Program-made: the position numbers and the translations under genes
DNA from: Plantago major
Taxonomy: Eukaryota > Streptophyta > Magnoliopsida > Lamiales > Plantaginaceae
NCBI GenBank assembly: GCA_026545765.1
Contig: CM048839.1
Location: 16,244,566 to 16,308,565 of the forward strand
Length of the DNA stretch: 64,000 bases
Direction of reading: 5' to 3'
The notes under the pieces: generated by a model
Databases searched by the model: none
Seen by the model: only the letters and a program-made list of their open reading frames with translations
What the model was told of the DNA's origin: nothing
In this document: positions 23,554 to 34,071 of the stretch, piece after piece
Layout: every line of letters begins with the position of its first letter
Numbering within the stretch: position 1 is the first letter of the stretch

Positions 23554-25578
23554 ATGGAAAATCAGAGTTCTGTTGTGACTTTGATTTGCGGAAGCCACTG
23601 GAGAGGCACTTCTTTACTGGCAAGCAAATTGATTGCATTAGCCTTAAGGATTCTGCTGTTCTTTCCACATTTCAGGAATGCTGTTCTAGCTTCTTATCTC
23701 AAGCTCTCAGGTTGGACTGTCATTGCAGAAAAACATTTCTAATGCATTCACGTATAAGCATGTGGTTTGACTGGGAATTAATCAATTATTCTGCGAGCTT
23801 CTTTATCAATTTGTTTTTTTTTAATCACCCATCTTGTACTTTCACAAGTTGCAATTCATCAAAGGGCTGCAGATCATATCTCTAATACTTTTCACTGCAT
23901 TGTAAACATAGATTTCTTATCCCTTTTCAGTGACAGTGGAAATGCTTTAGGTGGTCGCATAGCTATTCAGTCGTTATGTTCACCACAATGTGAATATTCT
24001 GAGAACGTAAGTCAGTTTTATGCATCTAAAATATCAAGCATGCTACGAATTATTGTGATGCGTAGAAAATCATTGAGGCTCAGCCATGTATACTAATACC
24101 TTGGGAAATACTTCAACAAGAATCATTATATTTTTTTTGTAGGAGTGGGACATACTATCTTTTGTCAGATCTCTCAAAAGTTTGGTGCGATTATCAAATG
24201 CAGTTGGCATTATAACTTTTCCGCCTTCTCTTGTTTCACCAGCCTTCTCAAAAAGGATGCAGCATCTGGCCGACACACTGATTTCTGTGAAAGCCATTCC
24301 AGGTGTGTGTCTTCTTTCTGCTTTACTCATGTGAAGTATAATCCTCAACTTCATGGAAATATATAATTCACAATTAAATCTTAAATATTTAATCAGATGA
24401 AGACAAGGAACTGGCGAAACTTCTTACGGGTTATCAGGATATGGTCGGCCTTCTTAATGTGCACAAAGTGGCACGTATTAATACACAGGTATGTGGAGTC
24501 TGTGCTGGTCTCAGGTTCATGATCTTATGCCTACACTGCAATGACATGTTTTATATAGAATAGATAAAGATTATTGGGTTATTTACAGTCACCCCCTTGA
24601 TAATGTCAAAGTTACACATAAACCTGAGCTACTTCAGTTTCTAACTTATAGTCTCCGTGCCTTTAAGTAAATGTTGTGAACATTGAACTTCGCCGCGTAT
24701 TAAATTTTCCAAACTTGAGGGGTTTCAAAGTAACAAAATTAATGTATATTTAACGAGTGGGTATTTTGAAGTAGTAATTTGTGTGAGGGGGTGCATAAGT
24801 AAATATTTTAGCATCTGGGTTTAGCCTTTTAATGTGGGACTTCATTTTTCGACATTATCCAAAGGTGTTTGTGTAATTTACCCATTAATTAAAATATCTA
24901 ATCTCTGCTTTTCGTCATTTCGATACCCATTAATAGAAATAACCTCCCACGAGGTTGGAAAACATTTATCAGCCCCTTTCAAGGGGGTTGTTTGCACGGA
25001 TTTTTCAAAGCACCTTCAATAGATTTGAAATTTGCTTAAGGACATGATTCTGCTTTTGCTTGGGCCTCTTTATGATCTGCCTTGCAAAAATCCAAGCATA
25101 AGCAAAAAAACCCATATTTGCAGACACGTCAATGTATAAACCGGTGAAAGTCAGAAGCAGCTTTGAAGAGCCTTGCAAACATCCCCAAGTATGTACACCA
25201 GTACACGTAAGGTCTTTAGGTGGTAAACAGTAACAGGGGGAGGTATGCTTAATATGAGCCGTATGAATTTTTTCAAAGCTTTCAAGTAATCTGCAATTAG
25301 AGCATGTTTCATGCCCACAGGAGTTTCTATGTTATTCGATGTTAATTTATTCTGCCATCTCCATTAGAACGGAATAACACATTCTCAAAAGTCATACTAT
25401 CATATACAAACTTCTGTGAGGATCTGGGAACATTTTGTACTTGATGGGTTTCATTTAGTTTCTGAAGTCTTTAATGTAAATCAGGTCCCTGCGATTCTAG
25501 AGGCAATGACATTCTCAATGAAGTTGCATAAAAGGAGATCCTTAATTTTGGAATGTCTAAACCAAGCCCCTGTGGATG
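23554..25578 (+). pseudogene. ELP4: ELP4 (Elongator subunit 4, PAXNEB family) internal-exon fragment
   Basis: ELP4 is a RecA-like subunit of the Elongator complex, which modifies wobble uridines of tRNAs. Five exons with GT-AG borders and matching phases are visible: 23554-23710, 23931-24006, 24143-24302, 24397-24488 and 25485-25578. They encode, in order, [53 protein letters not shown] with [35 protein letters not shown], and [20 protein letters not shown] with CLNQAPVDG. These are signature ELP4 phrases. The joined exons hold no stop. The N-terminal exons are not found upstream, and no final exon follows the donor at 25579. Introns are retained, so it is not a processed copy. The large last intron carries a MITE. 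It is most likely a duplicated gene fragment; a gene with distant outer exons is not fully excluded. Confidence 0.8.
24576..24883. mobile_element. TIR element in the last ELP4 intron
   Basis: 308 bp. The left gggttatttacagtcaccc and, inverted, the right gggtaaattacacaaacacc form the ends, and both continue into a shared ataatgtc segment. No ORF. A small MULE-like or other MITE; TSD unclear. Confidence 0.5.
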
Positions 25579-25692
25579 GTATTGGTCACAGTTTATGCTG
25601 TCATTCCCTCCATTTTTTTCAAAAAACTTTCATATTGTCATGATATTTATTTTAGTAAATGGACCATGATTTAGTACTGCTAAACAAAATTA

Positions 25693-25860
25693 CTCCCTCC
25701 GTCAGAGATTAGAAAAGTAAGAGAGAGAATAAATAAAGTATGAAAGAGAGTGATTAAATAATTAAAAGTTGGAGATAGTGGGTTTTTATAAAAGTAAATG
25801 TTAAACTTTAAAAAAAACTCCGAAATGGCAAAATGTACACTTGTAAAAGAACGGAGTGAG
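25693..25860. mobile_element. Stowaway (Tc1/Mariner) MITE
   Basis: 168 bp with ends ctccctccgtc and, inverted, ctcactccgtt. Flanked by TA on both sides. These are the classic Stowaway terminus and target. Confidence 0.8.
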
Positions 25861-26395
25861 TATCAACCAGTGTATCCGTACAATAGAAAAAACACTAATT
25901 CTTTCGTCCAAGTTAAAGGTTCTCACTTTTATTTTTTTCGGTCTCCAACTTTGACCACGATTTAGGATCGAGTGAGTGGTACATAGTAGGCTAATTAAAA
26001 TGGAGTTTGAGTCTAATCAAAATAATCGTATATTTTAGTTTGTCCAGAATGTTGGATGCTAAACTATTTAAAATGAGTATCTTTTTGAATGCTTGATGCT
26101 ACGTTAATTATTTATAATGTGTTTTAATGAGTTGTTTTTTATTTTTAAAATTCTATTATTTTATTTTATCTTATTCAATAAATTTATATTTTATTTTAAT
26201 GAATAAAAAAATTTATTTAATTAATAATAGTATTCAAGATATTGGTGTCTATAGGTTCGTCTTATCACGGCGAATTCAAATATATGTTAAAAATATTTTT
26301 TGGATTTTTGTAGATAAAGTTATATGAGATTAATATTTTATTTTAGTGAATGAAATGATTTATTTAATTAAAAAATATATATAATAATAATCTAT

Positions 26396-26514
26396 TAAAA
26401 ACACTATTCATGGTCGTGGCCACGACCCATTGGATATGATTTTTTCAGATTTTATCGTCGTTTCAGTCGTGGCTCACAAATTCACGGCCATCACCATGAC
26501 CATTGGGAATGGTC
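26396..26514. mobile_element. PIF/Harbinger MITE, copy B (one end only)
   Basis: The right end ccattgggaatggtc is followed by taa. Read inverted, the segment matches the start of copy A at 16077. The other end is missing. Confidence 0.5.
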
Positions 26515-27407
26515 TAAGGTTGTATAAGTTCCATTCTTGTAAGCTTGGATTAGCTTAGTATTGTTCTTAGAGTATATAATCCACTTCATCAACTTCTATC
26601 TATTATATCAAAATGTTTTAATTTTGTTGAATATGTACACTCAAACTTAATTATTCTCATGATAACTATGACTTAAATAAGTATATTATTTAATACTTTT
26701 CCACTTCTTTTATGCTTGAACCATCCTCCATAATTGGAGAAACACCAATTGAAACGTAGAAAAATAAATCAGAAAAAATACGACAAACTGATTTTTCTTT
26801 ATTAATACAAACAGATAATCAATATCGGGCATGAAGATGGAGATAAATGATGAATAATTTGTATATAGGTAGGCTTAATAGTGAAAGATATGGAACAAAA
26901 TTTTTCATCAAATACATGAATTTCTTTGAAAAGTGAAACAAAGGGGCAAAGTTAAAATTTGTCGATTTAAAAAATTTAATCACCAAAGAAAAATCTCTAT
27001 CAGTTACTACATGTTGCCCCTCAAAATTTCGAACAAATTTAGTTCTTAATTTGGCTGGCAAACCTTCCGCATTTCCAGCAACCATAAGACATAAAATTTT
27101 GTCACCAAACAATAACATTGCTCACATGATCTTAGCAACAACACTACTACGTTCCCTTATTTAGACTCTGCTTAACCGTAGAATCAAAATTTCACGTAGG
27201 ATGGATGGAATTTGAATGAATCTGGTGGGTTTAACTCATTAACTTTATATATTATATTATATTTTTATTATATAAGACACCCAACTCATAATCTAAGCGC
27301 TAAAAACATTAGCCTCAGTTCCTCACGTTTAACCTGAAAAAACTTTATGCAACAAAAATTCTCTCCCCCTATTCGGAATCTGCTCAACCGTAGAATCAAA
27401 ATGTATA

Positions 27408-27490
27408 ATTGAAAACATAAATATCTATTATATATTAATTGAAAATATAAATATCTATTATATATTAATTGAAAATATAAATATCTATTA
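27408..27490. repeat. 30-bp tandem repeat, 2.8 copies
   Basis: Unit starts attgaaaatataaatatcta; starts at 27408, 27438 and 27468. Confidence 0.85.
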
Positions 27491-28489
27491 ATATAAACAT
27501 AAATTTTTTTCGAAGTTTTGTAGATAAATTTATATGAGACTTAATCAAAACTATATATATATGTAGCCAACATACAAAAAATAAACAGTGAAATATACAC
27601 TGGTTGAAAATGCAACTAATTCCACAAAATTCCACATAGGATTGAATTATATTTAATAAATGATTTGTTTTTTAAATTTAATTATTTCATTTTATCTTAT
27701 TTAATAAACTTATATTTACTTTAATAAATAATATAATTTATTTAATAAATAATAGTATTCGAGATTGGTGCCTATGGATTCTTCTTGTCACGGGGAATTC
27801 AAATATATGTTTAATATATTTTTCGGATTTTTGTAGATAATGTTATATGAGTTTTAATAAAAATTATATATGCAGCCAACGTACCAAAAAAAACTATGAA
27901 ATATGTATATACCGGTTAAAAATGCAACTAATTCCACGTAGGATTGAATTAATTTAATAAATGCTCTAATTTTAAAATTTTAGTATTTCATTTTATATTA
28001 TTTAATAAATTTATATTTTATTTTAATAGATAAAATAATTTATTTAATTAATAATAGTATTCAAGATTGGTGTCTATGGATTCGTCTTGTCACGACGAAT
28101 TCAAATATATGTTCAAAATATTTTTCGAATTTTTGTAGATAAAGTTATATGAGATTGAATAAAAACTATATATGTAGTCAACATACCAAAATTAACAATG
28201 AAATATATACTGGCTAAAATACAACTAATTCCACGTAGGACTGAATGAATCTGGTGAGGTTTAGACCATTGTGCTTTAAATAATATATGGATTTTACATC
28301 CAATAAGAGAAAATTGAAACGTCCCAAAATTAAATGTGATCGTAAGTTGGACTTGGGATAGTGGGAGTATATAATTCGATCTGTTGTTAAAAGTCAAATG
28401 TAACGCTCTTCCTATGAGGTCGATGACTCGATGTACTTCCCCCGTCCCGTAAATAGCTTCCCATTTTGACTTTTCGCAGTCAAATTTTT

Positions 28490-31400
28490 TCAACTTATCG
28501 GAGAATGACTGCTAGGTCCTTCCGCTCTATCTGCTGGCGACAACTGTGCTGGTGGTGGAGGCGCAAGCGTAGGGACGTCACATGTGCCATTGGTTGCATT
28601 TGCCTGTCATTATGGTATGCATACAAGTTACATTAGATCAAGCACTAAAATTATGTTATGTATAGTTGAATGAGAGTAGATTAGTGGCTAAAACCAAATT
28701 GGTGGGTGTTACTGTAGTACAAACAGACACAGCAAAATTCTTTCATTTCCACTATCTTTTTTCTTACCAAAAACCATTAGCAACTTCAATAATCTGTTGC
28801 AGAGACTCACTAGAAGAGGTCCAGCAGAGAGCAAAGTAAAAATACAGATATCTTATACTTTATCATAAGAGAACAAACAAAAGAATCAAGCTTCAATTAC
28901 TTCAATGTGACGGATACAACTAGGCTTAAACTTTCTAATGAATATGTGGAATTCCACGGGAAAAGAGCAAAACTTTCACATGAATGTACTGCTCCACAGG
29001 CTTTAGTTTATGACTTGTATGAAACAGATTCTGATACTACTATCAGTAACTGGAAAAGGGAACAAGTATATGAGCTGGGAGTTAAGGTGAGTGACCCTAT
29101 TTGTTGTCAGACTGTCAGTTATTCATACAAGCACGAGCATGATACGAAAAAAATCCCTTTTCAGCTTGCTAACAAAGGTTCCAAAGGTACAATCCACGTG
29201 AATCATGTTTAGAACTTGAAGTGTGTATTAATATACTATCGAGTAACAAGCATTAATAAAACAGAAGGAACACACAAACGGTTAAATATAATTATAATTT
29301 ATCCAAGTGAAACAGGCAGGAAAATCTTTGTAGAATAGTTAGATTTATATACTTAATGACCATACCCTGCAATAAGAAATGCGGTCACATCCACATGTTA
29401 ACTGCCCATTTGCTGCATCAACAGCTTCTGCAGCCCCCCCTCCATCTGTCCTCTGCAACAAAAGCAATCAAGTTCCGACATTTTAATAACACATTACAAA
29501 TTTTGCTGTAAGAACTCATCATTCACAATTTATACGTACCCTGTAAAAGTCAACTGCAATAAAATTTGGCCAGCGTCTTCCGCCTGCTTCATAACAAGTC
29601 CTCATCATGCTCATCAGATCAGCCGAGTTGTCAACACAAGCTTCCGATGTATTAGGATTAGTCGGAAAGTAGTTCATAAGAACAAGAGATCTTGATGATG
29701 TGTTCATGGGAGATGATTCCGAACGACTGGGACAAGAACCGTTAACCATCCCGTCATTTCCATCTGACAATTCACCGTGTCTCAGTATTCACAAGCAATA
29801 AAGACTAATTAAATGGAAACAGATTGCTAGAAATGTTTAGACTACGACTAAAAATAAAATAAATAAAAAACACGATATATCTAGAAATTTCACATTCTAT
29901 GTCGAATTGAGAAACTAGCATGACTCACATTGACTTTCAACCACAAAGTTCCATTCATAAGCGATGTTTTCAGAAGCCTCCTTGGCCGATCTAGAGGTAA
30001 AGACTACCAGCCTTTGGTTTGCCCGGACCATATCATCCACAGTTGGCCAATCTTGACCATTTCTTGGCATTTGAGAAAGTGGGAACATGTATTGACTAAG
30101 CCCAGATGCATTGAACACTCTTGACAAGCCTTCTGGAGCCCTTACATAATCCTCGATGAAGATTGTAACAATTTCTGATGGGTTTTGTCGGAGAAACGTT
30201 TGAATTTCTCTTAAGACGTTGACAGCAGGTTGCTATGGGAAGAATCATGCCAGCCACAAAAAAAAAAAAAAAAAAAGAAGTTTGGTCAATACTGTTGCTC
30301 TAAATCTAAAAGTAACTACGGTAAGGACTAAGAGTTCCTAAACTAAACCAAAAAGAAAAGAGTTGATTTCAGAGCAACAGCATACTTACAAAGGCTGTTA
30401 TATTATAGCACTGTCCATTAAAGGAATGGCAAAGCCAAACATCATTGTTGAAGTCATACATGTCAAGCATGAGCCCTCGAACGCCATTCTACAAAAGCCG
30501 CACATATATTAGTTGCAAGCCTACAGTTCCGAATACTGACACAACTTAGAAGTGCATGTTAGAATCATGTGCTTGGTTAAAGGAATGGTTCTCGGTTAAT
30601 GACCTAACTGCATACTCATAAAATCAGACCATCTCATAAGACATAACAAAAGGAGAAAATAAATGGTAGAAATAGGGGGAAATACAGATATAAATTCAGA
30701 CGGTTTCATCAGCAGAAACTTATAAATCAAATTATCACCATGGTTTATTACAGTAAAACATAAATATGCAATAGTTTTCAACAATTTCCCGTTTTCCCTA
30801 CTTCATGATCAAGTAAGTTAGCTAATCAAGAGTTGGCGTCGAATGATCCTAAGCAGAACAGAACCACTGCAATTTAACCACAAACAGACACAGCCGTGAA
30901 TTCACAGCTTCATGCAAGTTGCTTACATTGTTATCTTAGTCCTACCAGGACATGAATTACATGGCACCATGACTTTCATCAGAGGAAGCATAGAAATCTA
31001 ATTATTTATCACCATTGTTATCAAGTGAACACAACCGAAATGCATAGTTTTCAACAATTTCCTGTCATCCTATTCTATGATCACATATGTAAGCTACCCA
31101 AGAGTTGGTCCCGAGTATTCCTAAACAAAATGAATTACCGCAACTTTGTCAATAACGAACACATCCATGGGTACTTATTTGCAGCTAGATACGAATCTCT
31201 TTTTCCATAACATCTAATCCAACCAAAACTCATACCGAAAGGAAAATTCTGATATATGCACAGTTGCACCCGGAAGTTCATTAACCAATACTATAAGTCC
31301 ATAACAGATCACTGATCAAGCAATAAACCAACACTAGAACCAAATCAGAACACAACCAACACTCAACACAACTTGACAAGGTAGCTACATACTGTTGACT

Positions 31401-32146
31401 GGAGTAAATATCATTCGAAACATAATTCGGTAGCGATTTAAAGGTTAAAAAAACGCATACTCTGAGCTGATCTGTAATGGAATCCTCCTGATTAGTTGGA
31501 GCAAGAAGATTTGACCCGGTACCGGATGATGCACCGACCCGAGCAAACGAGTTGTGGGTTGTCAGCCATGAATATCTATTGAATGGAAGCCCTCTGACCT
31601 ATTCAAACAACAATCACAGCAACAATTTAAAATCCAATTCAACAATCACAGCAATTCACAATCTAAAATTGAAAATAAAAAATAAAAATATGAAAGAGGA
31701 AGAAGAATAAATAGAAAATTACCCTGGTCGTGGGAATAATCGGCTGTGTGCGTGTGCATCTGGGTCTGGTATTGCCGTTTGCGAGGCAAGTTCCACAGAT
31801 TAATCCCGAATCGCAATTGCTATTGCCTGTAGTCGAACATGTTTCACCTAGCTATCAATCAATCGAGAGAAAAATAAATAAGAAGTAGTTTTTTACAGAT
31901 TTGGTATTATTGATAATCATAGGATGACAAAAATTAAATTGCCCAGATTTGGTAGTATTGATGATCATGTAGAATGAGAAAAATGAAATTACCCTGAGAG
32001 AAGAACAAATGCCAAGGAGGAAAAGCAGTGTGACGAGGAATAAGAATACAACCTGTAAAAAAATGTCAGAGATTACACAAACGAATCAAGGAGATGAAAG
32101 AAATGTTAACAGTAGCTTTGATAATTGATTTGTTGCATGCCTTCAT
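28490..32146 (-). CDS. PI-PLC X domain-containing protein (At5g67130-like), nine exons
   Basis: Exons on the minus strand: 32146-32111, 32052-31993, 31851-31723, 31598-31461, 30488-30390, 30232-29929, 29763-29540, 29452-29366 and 28603-28490. All borders are GT-AG, phases agree, and the total is 1191 bp (396 residues). Residues 13-28 ([16 protein letters not shown]) form a signal peptide. A Cys-rich segment follows ([21 protein letters not shown], from residue 34). The PLC X-type barrel shows [17 protein letters not shown] with catalytic-type His90, then [13 protein letters not shown] and VWLCHSFNG with His142. Later come [32 protein letters not shown] and [12 protein letters not shown]. Known family members are secreted or GPI-anchored PLC-like proteins with no C2 or EF-hand domain; substrate is unproven. 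The tail ends [10 protein letters not shown]... with no hydrophobic stretch, so I see no GPI signal. The 12-residue first exon is the least certain part. The gene looks intact. Confidence 0.9.
28815..29085 (+). other. Unrecognised exon-like open segment inside the PLC gene's last intron, opposite strand
   Basis: An open frame without an ATG, closing at a good donor-like site (ggagttaag/gtgagt at about 29085). It encodes [20 protein letters not shown], later [20 protein letters not shown]. Composition looks protein-like rather than random. I do not recognise it. It may be a captured exon of another gene or a chance frame. Confidence 0.3.
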
Positions 32147-32224
32147 TTGGGATTGGTTGTTTGGAGAATCTTTACGGAGATGTTCAGGAAGAAGAGAAAG
32201 GAAGGGACACCAATTTAAGATTCG

Positions 32225-32350
32225 TATTTTCAATCAAATTTTTCAAACGAATCAATCGAATCGAATCGAATCGAATCAATTATAAGATAAAATATAAGAA
32301 CAAAGATCAATTGAATCGAATGGAATCGAATCGAAATGAATGAATTTTAG
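32225..32350. repeat. gaatcgaatcg-rich repeat upstream of the PLC gene
   Basis: Runs of aatcgaatcgaatc and aatggaatcgaatcgaaa, similar to the interior of the GGCTCTGTTC MITE family. No intact termini, so it is probably a decayed copy in the PLC promoter region. Confidence 0.5.
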
Positions 32351-32674
32351 GTTGAATAAGGTCTGTCTCTTTCTCTGAATCTGCTCTGTTCTGTACTTTT
32401 TTAAGTTTAACGCTTTTCTGATTTTGCAAGGAAGCTGCTTTCCTGAGCTCAAATCTAGGCGATTTTGACTGTTGTCGTTCGGACAAAACGTGGAAATTTG
32501 TGGTTTGGTTTGGTAGGACCAGGCATGCAGATGACAAATATGGTGGGTCGATAGAAGATTCTCCAAGAATTTTACTCAAATTTCTCCAAGTCTTATACAA
32601 TCTCTATTACTAATGGGAAAAATTCATCTATTTTACTTTAATTTGTGATTATCGTTAGATTTTAAATGAAATTA

Positions 32675-33378
32675 ATACACTGGTTTGATACCTTAAGTTG
32701 TGAACGTTCAATTTTAGTACCTTATGTTTCGTATTTGTCCAATTTTGCTACTCTGTTAGTCAAACTTAACGGAATGATTAATTTTGACCGAATTAGTAAA
32801 AATTAGCGTGAATTAGTTGATTTTTCGTCAAGTCGGTGCGTGAACTACTCGCACTCTTAATAAAATATTAGTAATAAATTTTAATTAAAAAAATTAATTC
32901 ATTTATTAATTTAACAAAAAAAATAAAAAGTAAAAATCATTCTTATGCCACTTATTTACACACAAAGTCATCAAAAAGTAACGCCGACCTTCCAACTTCG
33001 CAATATAACAGTGCTAAATTGATATGTAGAATCATTTTCTTAATAAGTTAATTGATATGCAGACCTTCCACCTTCGATATTGATATATAAAAATCAATTC
33101 ATTAAAATTAGTTTTTTTATTTGTTAAACTAAAAAATAAATTAATTATTTTAATTACAATTTATTCAAAATCTTATTAAGGGCGCGTGTAGTTCACTCGC
33201 GGACTTGACGGAAAATCGACTAATTGCTAATTCTTACTAATTCGGTTAAAATTAACGGTTTCGTTAAGTTTGACTAACGGATAACCAAAATTGGACAGAT
33301 ACGAAACATAAGGTACCAAAATTGAACGGTCAAAACTAAAGATACCAAAACGATAACTGTCACAACTTAAGATACCCG
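32675..33378. mobile_element. Fold-back MULE-like element with long inverted arms
   Basis: Two arms of roughly 200-300 bp in opposite orientation. Left phrases taccttatgtttcgtat, gtccaattttg and gttagtcaaacttaacg are repeated, inverted, on the right. Inner phrases (gtcaagtc, cgtgaactac) also pair. No coding. Imperfect flanking repeats aaatgaaat / aaatgaatt might be a 9-bp TSD. Confidence 0.65.
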
Positions 33379-33813
33379 AAATGAATTCTTCCCTATTACT
33401 AATAGTTGTCTAGCATATCTTATTCGTCCTAGTTGTTTTAGTTATCTTTTCCTAGTTAGTTAGTTGGCTTATTATGTTTATTTAAACACATCCTAGCTTT
33501 GTATTTACTTCACGATTGCTTATTCAACCAATATATTCTTCCTTAAATTTGGTACTTTAACATGGTGGAATAAGTATTTTTGAAAAATAATTTAGTCTTT
33601 TTAATGCTCCCTCCCTCCATTTAGTCTATTGAACATTTTTAATTCTGATTATATAATAGATACTCATAAATTACCCGGTTGGAATATATTCACTCCATCC
33701 CGAATTCAACCTCTCGCAGGTTCATACACAAATTGTAAGAGGAGCGTGAAGGAAGTACGAGAAATGTAATAAAATATAAAAGATATTGAATAAAATATGA
33801 GATATAATGAATA

Positions 33814-34069
33814 CTTCCTACATTTCAGAAAAAGTGTTACATTTTACTATTCTGCGGTCAACTGTCTCCACGTTTGACCACAATTTACTCTTAAACGATA
33901 TTAATAAATAAATTATTAAAATTATATAATGAAAATTTAGTAATTAAATTTTTATTATATGATTTTATTAAATTATATACTATTATCATTTATGAGTAAT
34001 TTGTGGTTAAACTCGAAGACAGTTGACCGGTCAAAGTCAAAATGTAACACTTCTCTGAAATGGAGGGAG
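33814..34069. mobile_element. Stowaway (Tc1/Mariner) MITE
   Basis: 256 bp flanked by TA. The left end cttcctacatttcaga and, inverted, the right end ctccctccatttcaga match, followed on both sides by a gtgttacatttt segment. Confidence 0.8.
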
Positions 34070-34071
34070 TA

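Larger units (their letters stand above)
26120..28260. repeat. Diverged ~300-bp tandem repeat array
   Basis: A unit of about 300-310 bp is seen nearly whole at about 27600-27910 and 27911-28210, with partial units at about 26120-26345 and 27520-27600. Shared landmarks are gcaactaattccac, aataatagtattc, gaattcaaatatatgtt and tttttgtagataa. Between units are a Harbinger-type MITE piece and other AT-rich sequence. No coding. Confidence 0.65.
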
